Notes: a model not told the origin generated them from the letters alone. A stretch of DNA of 25,997 nucleotides from Streptomyces sp. NRRL F-4489 (GCF_001509485.1 NZ_LLZI01000286.1:1-25997); one strand, 5' to 3'; positions 1 to 7,593 are shown, numbered from the stretch's first letter. Made by a program: numbers and translations.

Positions 1-110
1 GGGGGTGGTGGGGTCTGTGTAGCGGGTGGGGGTGGCCTGCCGGGTGCGGCCTGTCGGGGTGGGGCGCTTCGGGGCGGTTGCGGAACGGTAGTTGAGCGGG
101 GGCGTCTCCC

Positions 111-326
111 TAACAGGTCACCGCCGGGCCGGGCCCCTAACGGGTCGCCGCCCGGCGAGGTGCGTAACGGGCCATCGCCCGGTGAGGCTTGTAACGGGCC
201 GCCGCCTGCCCGGTTGCGTAACGGGTCGTCGCCCAGCCGGGTGCGTAACGGGCCGTCGCCTGTCCAGGTGCGTAACCAGGCGCCCGTGGGACGGTCCGGT
301 AACGGGTAGCCGCCGGAGCGGATCGG
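111..326. repeat. 27-bp tandem repeat array, eight units
   Basis: Eight units start at exactly 27-base spacing (111, 138, 165, 192, 219, 246, 273, 300), with a decayed ninth at 327. The conserved head is TAACGGGYCGYCGCC; the second half varies. Units at 138-272 are the most alike; 273 and 300 are more diverged. The array lies just beyond the stop codon of the minus-strand glycosyltransferase gene. The period is a multiple of three, so both strands give nonapeptide repeats in open frames, but no ribosome site or credible start supports translation. Bases 1-110 and 327-390 hold nothing else that I can recognise. Confidence 0.9.
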
Positions 327-390
327 CAACCGGCAGCGTACGAGCCCAGCCGCACGCGCCCGTCCTCGCGGGCCACGGGCCGCAGCCCCG

Positions 391-1980
391 TCAGCAGTGG
401 CCGCCGCCGCCCGGACCGCCCACCCGGGCGTACACGGTGATCCGGGCGCCCCGGACGGTCCGGGTCTCGCAGGGGGTGAAGGCCGAGCGGAGAGTGGCGC
501 GTTTGGCGAGTTCCTGGTCGTTGGTGTCGAGGGGCTGGCCGGCCGGGTCGCCGGCGACGACGATGCGGCGGCTGGCCAGCATCCGGGCGCGGATCTCGTC
601 TCCCGACAGCTCGGTGCCGTAGAGGGTGCGGGACGCCACCGGGCCGCGCGCGAGGGCGAGATCGCGCAGGCCGCGGAAGTCCTGCGGGCGGGTCGCCGCC
701 CAGATACGGCGGCGGGACGGGGCGAAGAGCAGCCCGTCGCCCGGTTCGGAGAGCTGCCGGACGGCGCGGGCGACCGCGGTGACGTCGTCGACCCGGCTGT
801 CCGGGCTGCGCAGATGGATGTCCACCGGGAGCAGAGCCGCCAGCAACGCCACGACCGCGAGCGGCCACTTCGCCTGCCGTACCAGCGATCCCAGGCGGAG
901 CCCCCACCGCGGCCGGCTGCCCGTCACGTCCCCGGTGCCGGACGGGCGCGGCAGCCGGGCCAGCGCGGCGCCGGCGACCAGCGCGAAGCCGGCGAGGTAA
1001 TACAGGACGTAGCGCTCCACGTAGGCCGGCTCGAGGTCGGACAGCAGCAGGAGGAGGACGGTGGGGAGGAGGAGCAGCGGGAGGGCCAGGGCGCGCAGGC
1101 CGATCGGGCCTCGGGCGGGCACCGGGACGCGGGCGCAGAGGCAGCCGAGGGCGGCGAGTGCGGCGAAGGTGAGGAGTTGGCGCGGGTCGGGCCACAGCAG
1201 CCAGCTGAGCTGGTCGGACTGGCTGGTGCTGAAGACGGCGAGCGGGGCGAGCAGCGCGAGGACGCCGCCGGCGGCGAGCGCCCAGGACCGCCGGACGCGG
1301 CGGGGCAGCCGGGCCAGGACGACCGCGGCGCCGTGCGCGGGCAGCGCCAGCGCGGCGAACTCGTGCAGCAGACAGGCGGTCAGCGTCAGCGCGGCGTAAA
1401 CCAGCCACGGGGCTCGGCGCGGCCGCGGCGTACGGCCTGTTGCGCCACGCGGCGGGTCCGCCCCGGGGCGGGGGCCGAGTGACGCGCGGCGGTCAGGCGC
1501 CGAGCGCGCCGCGGCCCGCAGCAGCGCGTACGAGGCCCAGACGACCAGCGCGCAGACCAGCGCGTACGAGCGGCCCTCCTGCGCGTACTGCTGGACGAGC
1601 GGGATCAGCGCGAAGACCAGTCCCGCGCAGAGTCCGGCGCGCCGGCCGGCCAGTTCCCGGCCGAGCAGGGCGACACCGGCCGCGGCGGCCGCCATGGCCG
1701 CGACGGACGGCAGCCGGAGGCCGATCGCCGGGCCCGCGGGGTCGCCGAGCGCCGGGCCGAGCGTGGTGTCGTAGACGGCGAACCAGCCGTGCATCAGCGC
1801 GTAATACAGCCCGTGTACGACGTCGACGTGGAGCAGGGTCGCCCACAGGTCGGGCAGGCCGCGGTGCGCCATGTCGTAGGTGACCGCCTCGTCCCGCCAG
1901 ACGGCGTCCTGGCGGCGGATGCCCCACAGCCCCAGGATCAGCGTCAGTCCGGCGGGGATCCATACCACCGCGCTCGGCAT
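391..1980 (-). CDS. GT-C type polytopic membrane glycosyltransferase
   Basis: A 529-residue protein with about ten to eleven hydrophobic segments (first at residues 3-20, last at about 370-388), followed by a soluble C-terminal domain of about 140 residues. The first extracytoplasmic loop carries WRDEAVTYD, with Asp30-Glu31 at the place where GT-C (family 39/mannosyltransferase-like) enzymes keep their acidic catalytic pair. Such enzymes move a sugar from a polyprenyl-phosphate donor to an acceptor outside the membrane; the sugar and acceptor cannot be read here. Arg/Pro-rich linkers near residues 160-190 and 345-365 look cytoplasmic. The ATG at 1980 lacks a clear ribosome site, but the first membrane segment begins right after it, so a later start is unlikely. 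The gene lies 300 bases downstream of the carboxypeptidase gene, with a hairpin between them, so it is probably transcribed separately. Confidence 0.8.
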   Translation of the reverse strand: MPSAVVWIPAGLTLILGLWGIRRQDAVWRDEAVTYDMAHRGLPDLWATLLHVDVVHGLYYALMHGWFAVYDTTLGPALGDPAGPAIGLRLPSVAAMAAAAAGVALLGRELAGRRAGLCAGLVFALIPLVQQYAQEGRSYALVCALVVWASYALLRAAARSAPDRRASLGPRPGADPPRGATGRTPRPRRAPWLVYAALTLTACLLHEFAALALPAHGAAVVLARLPRRVRRSWALAAGGVLALLAPLAVFSTSQSDQLSWLLWPDPRQLLTFAALAALGCLCARVPVPARGPIGLRALALPLLLLPTVLLLLLSDLEPAYVERYVLYYLAGFALVAGAALARLPRPSGTGDVTGSRPRWGLRLGSLVRQAKWPLAVVALLAALLPVDIHLRSPDSRVDDVTAVARAVRQLSEPGDGLLFAPSRRRIWAATRPQDFRGLRDLALARGPVASRTLYGTELSGDEIRARMLASRRIVVAGDPAGQPLDTNDQELAKRATLRSAFTPCETRTVRGARITVYARVGGPGGGGHC

Positions 1981-2136
1981 GAACCGGGCGGCCCGTGCGA
2001 CCCGTGCGTCCCTGGCGGAGCGGACCGGGCGGGCGGGACGGGACGCGGGTGGCTCAAGGGACGCCGGTGACGTGGGGGACGACGCGTCGATGGCGGACTC
2101 CGGTCACATCGGACGAGCGGGCGGGCGGAGGAACGG

Positions 2137-2178
2137 GCGGACGAACGGGCAGGCGGACGAGCGGACGAACGGGCAGGC
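2137..2178. repeat. 18-bp direct repeat in the gap between glycosyltransferase and carboxypeptidase genes
   Basis: GCGGACGAACGGGCAGGC occurs at 2137-2154 and again at 2161-2178, separated by GGACGA. The surrounding 2110-2200 is made of related GGACGAGCGG / GGACGAACGG pieces, so this is a degenerate short tandem repeat. The 1981-2280 gap otherwise holds only the hairpin at 2234-2271. Confidence 0.8.
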
Positions 2179-2233
2179 AGGCAACCGGGCGGACGAGCGG
2201 GAAATCCGGCAAAAACCGGGCGAAACGAGCACC

Positions 2234-2271
2234 CGGGCGGCCGCGCGGGGAAGCCCCCGCCCGGCCGCCCG
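2234..2271 (-). terminator. Hairpin terminator after the carboxypeptidase gene
   Basis: CGGGCGGCCG (2234-2243) pairs with CGGCCGCCCG (2262-2271), and inside it GCGGGG (2245-2250) pairs with CCCCGC (2255-2260) around an AAGC loop. A single C/C mismatch separates the two stems. It begins about nine bases after the stop codon, and a TTTTT run on the minus strand follows some 18 bases beyond (2212-2216). Confidence 0.7.
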
Positions 2272-2280
2272 GCCGCCACG

Positions 2281-5154
2281 TCACCCCAGCCGCGTCAGCT
2301 TCGCCCCGAAGCCCGGCTTGGCCAGGTCCGTCTGGAGTGCCACCGGAACCTTCTGCTGGCTGGCGCCGCTGCCGACGGTCAGTTCGCCGACGACGGTGCC
2401 GGCCTTCGCCTCGTGCGGCAGGCCCTTGCCGTCGTCGCTGAGGCTCATCACCAGCCGCTGGCCCGGAACGCCGACCGCGCTCAGGTCCTTGGTCGCGACG
2501 ACCGGCGTCAGGCCGCCCAGACCGTCGTCCACGTAGCCCACGACCTGGCCCTTGGTGACCGCCTTGGCCGAGGTCAGCGCGTCCCGGACGGCCTGGATGA
2601 CCTTCTTGCTGTTGGCCTTGACCATGGTCAGGCTGTTGCTCGCGTCCGGGTCCAGTCCCTTGAAGTGCTGGTCCATCATCGTGCCCAGGATCAGCCGGTC
2701 CTTGCCGTCCACGGTCTTGTAGGCCGCCCAGGACAGCGTGCCGCCGGCCGCCGAACTGGAGCCGGTCTTGATGCCCTTGACGCTCAGCCCGGCCAGCAGC
2801 AGGTCGCCGTTGTTGTTGTAGATCCGCTCCGGCAGCCCGGGGATGTCGGCGTTCGGCATGGCCACGATCGGCCGGAACGCGTCGAACTTCATCACGGCCT
2901 CGGCCAGCTTGATCTGGTCCACGGCGGTGCTGACGGTCTTCGGATCCAGGCCGCTGGGGTCCGTGTAGGTGGTCTTGGCCATCCCCAGGTCCTTGGCCGC
3001 GTCGTTCATCTTCTTGACGAACGCCGCCTCGTTGTCGGACGAGGTGTCCCAACGGGCCAGCAGCCGGGCGATGTTGTTGCCGGACGGGATCATCAGCATC
3101 TTGAGCATGTCCTGCTCGCTGAACTTCTCCCCCGCCGTGAGCCCCTTGATCCGCGACTCGCTCTCGGAGTTGCCCTCGGCCACCGCCTTGGCGTCGACCT
3201 CGACCTGCGGGCCCTTCTCGTCCTTCTTGAGCGGGTGGTCCTTGAGGATCACGTAAGCCGTCATGATCTTGGCGACGCTGGCGGTCGGTACGGGCTTCTG
3301 CTCGCCGAACGTCCCCACGTCACCGGAGCCCACGACCTTGACGGCCGCCTGCCCCGCCGCGGGCCACGGGATGGACAGCTCGCCGCCGAAGGTGAACGAG
3401 GACTTGGCGTCGCCGAGGGACAGGACCGGGGCCGGCAGCGGGCGCACGGCCTGGACGACCGCGAAGATGATCGCCAGCAGCACCACCAGCGGCGTCCAGA
3501 TCTTGATCCGCCGCATGACGACGCGCACCGGCGTCTCGGGGGGCGGCGGGGTGTTGGTGAGCTTCGCCAGCAGGTCGAGCGGGGGCAGGGGTTCCTGCCG
3601 GGTGCGCTCGGACTCGGCCTCCGTGGCGGAGGCGGCGGGCGCGGCGGACGCGGCGGCCCCCGTGGTCGCCCCGGTGGCGGCACCGGCGCCGGCGTCGGGC
3701 TTGGCGTCGGGCTTACGGGTGGGCTTGGGCGGCGCGGCGGGCGGCATCGCGCCGGGAGCCTTGCCCGGGGCGGCGGCCGGGGCCTTCTCCGGGGCCTTCT
3801 CCGGGGCCTTCTCCGGGGCCTTGGCGGGCGCGCTGGCGGCGGCGGTCCCCGCGGCGGCGTCCTTCTCCTTGCCCTCTTCGCCCTTGTCCTTGTCCTTGTC
3901 CTTGCTCTTGTCCTTCTCTTTCTCCTTGTCCTTCTCCTCGTCCAGGGGGCTGCCGGGGACGCGGAGCGGGGTCTTGGGCGCGGTCTTGCCGATCGAGCGC
4001 TCGGCGATACCGTCGTCCGCCGACTTCAGCGCCACGAACTGGCTGGTCCGCTCGGCGTCCCGCTCCTCGGCGGCGCCGGCCTCGGCGTCCTTACCGGAGT
4101 CGGGCTTACCGGAGTCCTTGGCGTCCTTGGCGTCCTTGGCGTCGGCAGTCTTCCCGGAATCCTTGGCGGGGGCCGTCGCGTCCTTGCCGGTGTCCTTGGC
4201 CAGGTCCTTGCCGAGCTTGAAGACGGTGGTCGGCTGGTCGGCGGGACGTTCCGCCACACCCTTGCCGGACGACTCCGAGGCCGCGGACTTCGCTACGGCA
4301 AACACCCGCGTGGCGTCATCGGCCGGCGCCTCGCCGTCACGCGCGTCCTTGCCCTGGCCCTCGGCCTGGCCTTCAGCCTTGCTCCCGGCCTTCTCCTCGT
4401 CCCCCTCGGCCTTGCCCTTCTGGGCGCCGATCTTCGCCGCGCCGGCCTTCGCCGCCCCGGTCGTCCGGAAGACTGCGGTCGCCCGGTCAACGGCCTCGGC
4501 CTCGGAGTCCCCGGCCTTCTCGGAGTCCCCGGCCTTGGAGTCACCGGCCTTCTTGGAGTCGTCGCCGGTCGCGGCGGCCTTGTCTCCGTCCCCCGCGGAT
4601 CTTTCGGACGCGGCAGAGCCTTCCTCCGCCTCGGCCTTCGCCGCCGCCTCGGCCTTCACCTCCGGCGACGCGGCGCCCGACAGGCGGCCTCCGTCAGCCT
4701 TGGCCTTGGCTTCACCGTCCGCAGTGCCCGTAACGCCCTCCTGGGCCGCCTCAGACGCCTTCACGGCCTTCTGAGCGCCCTTCGGGGCGTCCTTCGGGGC
4801 AGGCTTCGCAGCGGCCCCCTTGGCGCCACCGGACGCCTTCGAACCACCGGACGCCTTCGCACCCCCGGCCGCCTTCGCACCCCCGGCCGCCTTCGTGCCA
4901 CGAGACCCCTCAGCGGAGCCCTCCCCCGAAGCCGCACCGGCCCCCTCAGCAGACCCCTTCCCGGAATCCGCCGCGGCAGAGCCCTTCCCGGAGTCCTCCC
5001 CGGACCGCCCCGCGCCGTCCCGTTCCCCCCGGTCCTCCCGGAGGACAGCAAGCCGCGGATCGCGTTCGGCGCGTGTCGCCGCCCCCGGCGACTGCTCCTT
5101 GCCCGACCCCTTGCCCGACTTCTTGTCCGACTTGTCGGGGGACTCGCCCGCCAC
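2281..5154 (-). CDS. D-alanyl-D-alanine carboxypeptidase (peptidase S11) with long cytoplasmic tail
   Basis: This serine enzyme trims the terminal D-Ala from peptidoglycan stem peptides outside the membrane. The S11/PBP catalytic triad of motifs is complete: SVAK (Ser626, Lys629), SGN (Ser691) and KTG (Lys796), with a C-terminal beta domain after it. A single membrane segment lies at about 553-571 (WTPLVVLLAIIFAVVQAV). Unusually, about 550 residues precede it, so this part is cytoplasmic by the positive-inside rule. It is rich in Lys, Ala, Asp, Glu, Gly and Ser, with repeats such as KAAGG/KASGG, DAKDAKDAK, KEKDKSKDKDK and KAPEKAPEKAPEK. Four related motifs stand out in it: ATAVF (Thr226), ATRVF (Thr282), PTTVF (Thr309/310) and RTSQF (Thr370). 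The GTG at 5154 was chosen because AAGGAGA (5166-5160) lies five bases upstream; an in-frame extension to 5418 has no such site. Total length 957 residues, more than twice a usual S11 enzyme. Confidence 0.9.
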   Translation of the reverse strand: MAGESPDKSDKKSGKGSGKEQSPGAATRAERDPRLAVLREDRGERDGAGRSGEDSGKGSAAADSGKGSAEGAGAASGEGSAEGSRGTKAAGGAKAAGGAKASGGSKASGGAKGAAAKPAPKDAPKGAQKAVKASEAAQEGVTGTADGEAKAKADGGRLSGAASPEVKAEAAAKAEAEEGSAASERSAGDGDKAAATGDDSKKAGDSKAGDSEKAGDSEAEAVDRATAVFRTTGAAKAGAAKIGAQKGKAEGDEEKAGSKAEGQAEGQGKDARDGEAPADDATRVFAVAKSAASESSGKGVAERPADQPTTVFKLGKDLAKDTGKDATAPAKDSGKTADAKDAKDAKDSGKPDSGKDAEAGAAEERDAERTSQFVALKSADDGIAERSIGKTAPKTPLRVPGSPLDEEKDKEKEKDKSKDKDKDKGEEGKEKDAAAGTAAASAPAKAPEKAPEKAPEKAPAAAPGKAPGAMPPAAPPKPTRKPDAKPDAGAGAATGATTGAAASAAPAASATEAESERTRQEPLPPLDLLAKLTNTPPPPETPVRVVMRRIKIWTPLVVLLAIIFAVVQAVRPLPAPVLSLGDAKSSFTFGGELSIPWPAAGQAAVKVVGSGDVGTFGEQKPVPTASVAKIMTAYVILKDHPLKKDEKGPQVEVDAKAVAEGNSESESRIKGLTAGEKFSEQDMLKMLMIPSGNNIARLLARWDTSSDNEAAFVKKMNDAAKDLGMAKTTYTDPSGLDPKTVSTAVDQIKLAEAVMKFDAFRPIVAMPNADIPGLPERIYNNNGDLLLAGLSVKGIKTGSSSAAGGTLSWAAYKTVDGKDRLILGTMMDQHFKGLDPDASNSLTMVKANSKKVIQAVRDALTSAKAVTKGQVVGYVDDGLGGLTPVVATKDLSAVGVPGQRLVMSLSDDGKGLPHEAKAGTVVGELTVGSGASQQKVPVALQTDLAKPGFGAKLTRLG

Positions 5155-5166
5155 CGATGTCTCCTT

Positions 5167-5194
5167 CACTACGTCGCACTCACTACGTCGCACT
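5167..5194. repeat. 14-bp perfect tandem duplication just upstream of the carboxypeptidase ribosome site
   Basis: CACTACGTCGCACT occurs at 5167-5180 and 5181-5194 without a gap. It directly abuts the AAGGAGA ribosome site of the minus-strand carboxypeptidase gene, so it falls in the 5' untranslated region or promoter-proximal DNA. Confidence 0.85.
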
Positions 5195-5215
5195 GCCCTG
5201 CCTGGTGCCGACCGC

Positions 5216-5272
5216 TCCGAAGTTCCGGAGTTCTGAAGTACCGGAGTTCCGGAGTTCCGAAGCTTCGAACGG
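5216..5272. repeat. TTCCGGAG-rich direct repeats in the divergent promoter region
   Basis: GTTCCGGAGTTC is present at 5222-5233 and 5246-5257, a 24-base step, inside a run of about eight-base CCGGAGTT units (5241-5258). It ends in the palindrome CGAAGCTTCG. The rest of the 323-base gap (5155-5477) holds the tandem duplication, the candidate promoter and the inverted repeat listed separately. Confidence 0.75.
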
Positions 5273-5370
5273 AACCAGTCTTCCCAAGTGTCCTGTGTCC
5301 GCGCGGCCGCTCCGCACCGCCACGCGAACCGGTACATGCCGCACCCCTCGGATGATGTCGCCGACGTGCT

Positions 5371-5398
5371 AGACGAGAACGACATACCTACCGGTTCC
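5371..5398 (-). promoter_or_regulatory. Candidate ECF (SigE-like) promoter for the carboxypeptidase gene
   Basis: On the minus strand GGAAC (5398-5394) is followed after 18 bases by CGTCT (5375-5371). This matches the GGAAC / CGTC pattern of many ECF sigma factors, SigE of Streptomyces included; the spacer is one base longer than the best fit. It would give a leader of roughly 210 bases to the GTG at 5154. No experimental support is available here. Confidence 0.4.
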
Positions 5399-5426
5399 CT
5401 ACCGAACCCCCCACGCACCCTCGACA

Positions 5427-5460
5427 GATGAATGTGAGAGGGGTCACCCTGTCATTCATC
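5427..5460. promoter_or_regulatory. Inverted repeat upstream of the GPP34 gene
   Basis: GATGAATG (5427-5434) and CATTCATC (5453-5460) are perfect inverted copies 18 bases apart, with a nested GTGA/TCAC pair (5434-5437, 5444-5447). The repeat ends eight bases before the ribosome site of the GPP34 gene. It could be an operator or a leader hairpin. Confidence 0.45.
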
Positions 5461-5477
5461 CACGCGGGGAGGCTTGG

Positions 5478-6245
5478 ATGGGCAGGAGCCGCAGAACAAT
5501 TCCGGAGGAGCTTCTGCTGCTGGCTTTGGACCCGGCCACGGGCACCACAGCGCAGCCGCAGTCGCTCGACCTCGGCCTCGCCGGGGCCCAGCTAGTGGAG
5601 CTGGCCCTGGCAGGACGGATAGCCCCAGATGGGGATCGTATCGCCGTGGTGATGGCACGGCCGACAGGAGATCCGACCCTGGACTCCGCTCTCGAACTGC
5701 TGCGCCGCCGCGGCAGTCCGGTGCGCGCGGTCCACTGGATCGGCGGGCCCCGGCTGGGGCTGCGCCAGACCTACCTCACGCATCTCGAACGGTGCGGCAT
5801 GGTGCATGCCGTGGCCGGCCAGATGTGCGGGGTGCTGCCGACGACGCGCTACCAGGCGACGGAGACGGCCATCAGCCGGGAGATCAGGGCCCGGCTCGAC
5901 AACGCGATCCGCACCGGCGTCCCACCGGACCCGCGGACCGCGGCGCTCGCCGCGCTGGCCCATGCGGTCGGCCTCGGCAAGCACCTGTATCCGGGGAACG
6001 AGGGGCGGTCATCGCGCTCCCGGCTCCGGGACCTGATCCGCCACGACCCGATGGGCGGCCTGGTCGCGCACGCCGTCATGGACGTGCAGAACGGCGCCGC
6101 GGCCCAGCCGCGGCGGGGCTCGGGACCGGGCGGCGGCCCGGGAGCCCGCAAGCCGGCGGCCCGCACGACGGCCGACGCGGCCGGCGTACCGGGCCAGACG
6201 CGGCGGCACGGGCACAGCAGCATGGCCCGCGTCGGCGCTCGCTGA
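5478..6245 (+). CDS. GPP34 (GOLPH3-like) family protein
   Basis: A 255-residue protein whose first ~210 residues read like the bacterial GPP34 family: N-terminal IPEELLLLALDPATG, then LGLAGAQLVELALAGRI, TYLTHLERCGMV, and a helical C-terminal half ending RHDPMGGLVAHAVMDVQNG. Eukaryotic GOLPH3 binds phosphatidylinositol 4-phosphate at the Golgi. The bacterial relatives are common in actinomycetes, and I know of no settled function for them. There is no signal peptide or membrane segment, so it is probably cytoplasmic or peripheral. The last 45 residues are Gly/Arg/Ala-rich and look disordered. The ATG at 5478 follows GGGGAGG (5466-5472) by five bases. The gene is divergent from the carboxypeptidase gene. 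Confidence 0.8.
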   Translation: MGRSRRTIPEELLLLALDPATGTTAQPQSLDLGLAGAQLVELALAGRIAPDGDRIAVVMARPTGDPTLDSALELLRRRGSPVRAVHWIGGPRLGLRQTYLTHLERCGMVHAVAGQMCGVLPTTRYQATETAISREIRARLDNAIRTGVPPDPRTAALAALAHAVGLGKHLYPGNEGRSSRSRLRDLIRHDPMGGLVAHAVMDVQNGAAAQPRRGSGPGGGPGARKPAARTTADAAGVPGQTRRHGHSSMARVGAR

Positions 6246-6362
6246 GCCCGCGCCCGGCACCCAGCAGCAGACACACCAGCACCGCCAACGCACCACCAGC
6301 ACCACCACCGCACCACCGCCGGCCCGCGCACGCCGGCGTGCCGCACCGGCGCACAGCTCCAC

Positions 6363-6394
6363 CGGGGCGCACCCGCACGGCCGGGTGCGCCCCG
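6363..6394 (+). terminator. Strong hairpin downstream of the GPP34 gene
   Basis: CGGGGCGCACCCG (6363-6375) and CGGGTGCGCCCCG (6382-6394) form a perfect 13-bp stem with a six-base loop. There is no T run, as is usual for Streptomyces terminators. The region 6246-6480 is otherwise low-complexity CACCACCG-rich DNA without a gene. Confidence 0.6.
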
Positions 6395-6504
6395 CCGGCA
6401 CCACCGCACCACCGGCGCCGCACCACAAGCGGCGGCACCGCGTCACCGGCGCCGTGAGCGCCACCGCACCACCGCCCCGGACCGTTCGGGAGCCGCGGAA
6501 AAAG

Positions 6505-6560
6505 GCGCGGGGTGGCGGGCCGGGCCGTATCGGACGACGGCCCGGTCCGCCACCCCGCGC
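6505..6560 (-). terminator. 24-bp-stem hairpin with T run on the minus strand
   Basis: Bases 6505-6528 pair with 6537-6560 over 24 positions with a single G-T wobble, leaving an eight-base loop (6529-6536). AAAAA at 6499-6503 sits on the left flank, so only minus-strand transcripts would end in a U tract. No minus-strand gene reaches this point, which makes its orientation puzzling. Confidence 0.65.
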
Positions 6561-6666
6561 GCATGTCCGCTCGCCTTCTGTGGTCATTCGACTGCGCGGC
6601 GTCCACATGAAGTGGCAGTCTGCTCACAGGAAATGACAGCAGTACGGAGCCGGAGGTGCACGTACC

Positions 6667-7533
6667 GTGGCGTCCAACGTCAACCCGACCGTGAGGCGAC
6701 GCCGATTGGGCCAGGAGCTGCGCAGGCTCCGGGAGGACAAGGGCCTGACGGCGGAGCAGGTGGCCGAGCGGCTGCTGGTCTCCCAGTCGAAGATCAGCCG
6801 GCTGGAGAACGGCCGCCGGAGCATCAGCCAGCGCGATGTCCGCGACCTGTGCGGGGTCTACGAGGTCGAGGACCGCCGGATAGTGGATTCGCTGATGCAG
6901 ATGGCCAAGGATTCGCGCCAGCAAGGCTGGTGGCACGCCTTCGGCGACATCCCGTACAGCGTCTACATCGGTCTGGAGACCGAGGCGGCGTCCCTGCGCA
7001 CGTACGAGTCCCTGCTGGTGCCGGGGCTGCTCCAGACGCCCAGCTACGCCGAGGCGGTGATCCCCGGCACGATCCCGGAGCTGACCGCGGAGGAGCTGGA
7101 CAAGCGCATCCAGGTGCGGATGCGGCGCCAGGAGCGGGTCCGCGACGGCGACCGGCCGCTGCGGCTGTGGGTGGTGCTCGACGAGAGCGCGCTGCGCCGG
7201 GTCGTCGGCAGCCACCTGATCATGCGCGAGCAGCTGGAGCACCTCGTGGAGGTGAGCAAGCTGCCGCATGTGACGGTGCAGGTGCTGCCGTACGGCGCCG
7301 GTGCGCACGCCGGGATGTCGGGGACGTTCTCGATCCTGGAGTTCGACGACGCCGCGGATTCGAGCGTGGTCTACATCGAGGGCGTCACCAGCGATCTCTA
7401 CCTCGAGAAGACCAACGACGTGCACAAGTACACGATCATGTACGAGCACCTGCGGGCGCAGGCGCTGAGCGCGGACGACAGCCGGGAGTTCATCGCCGAG
7501 GCCGCGAAAGCGCACGCGGACGCGACGAGTTGA
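6667..7533 (+). CDS. Scr1-family helix-turn-helix regulator (XRE HTH plus DUF5753)
   Basis: A 288-residue DNA-binding protein. Residues about 8-65 form an XRE-type helix-turn-helix (LGQELRRLREDKGLTAEQVAERLLVSQSKISRLENGRRSIS). The rest (about 100-275) is the DUF5753/Scr1 sensor-like domain, with the typical QGWWHAF, YESLLVPGLLQTPSYAEAVI, RMRRQERV and LPYGAGAHAGMSGTFSILEF segments. In Streptomyces such regulators are usually paired with a small DUF397 protein; WhiJ-type and Scr1 pairs are examples that affect development or behave like toxin-antitoxin partners. Here the DUF397 gene follows 218 bases downstream, with its own candidate operators between them. The GTG start at 6667 is supported by GGAGGT (6652-6657), nine bases upstream. 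Confidence 0.88.
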   Translation: MASNVNPTVRRRRLGQELRRLREDKGLTAEQVAERLLVSQSKISRLENGRRSISQRDVRDLCGVYEVEDRRIVDSLMQMAKDSRQQGWWHAFGDIPYSVYIGLETEAASLRTYESLLVPGLLQTPSYAEAVIPGTIPELTAEELDKRIQVRMRRQERVRDGDRPLRLWVVLDESALRRVVGSHLIMREQLEHLVEVSKLPHVTVQVLPYGAGAHAGMSGTFSILEFDDAADSSVVYIEGVTSDLYLEKTNDVHKYTIMYEHLRAQALSADDSREFIAEAAKAHADATS

Positions 7534-7576
7534 GGCCGCGGAGGCGGGGGAGGCCGGTGGTGCGGTCCCGGCGGCG

Positions 7577-7593
7577 CGGAATGTTGCATTCCG
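7577..7593. promoter_or_regulatory. Candidate operator 1 upstream of the DUF397 gene
   Basis: CGGAATGTTGCATTCCG is a perfect inverted repeat with 7-bp arms and a three-base centre, lying between the Scr1-like regulator and its DUF397 partner. A close copy lies 68 bases downstream. Confidence 0.6.

Noticed and set aside
111..326. The 27-bp array as a CRISPR.
   Set aside because: Units are contiguous with no unique spacers between identical repeats, and no cas gene is present.
92..622. Plus-strand open frame of 176 codons across the 27-bp array, giving VTGRRP-like nonapeptide repeats.
   Set aside because: TTG start without a ribosome site, runs antisense into the glycosyltransferase gene, and its composition is what a 27-bp GC-rich repeat gives in any open frame.
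2413..5355. 980-codon plus-strand open frame opposite the carboxypeptidase gene.
   Set aside because: It is a high-GC antisense shadow: Gly/Leu/Arg-rich, no domain, and the minus strand has complete SVAK, SGN and KTG motifs with a good ribosome site.
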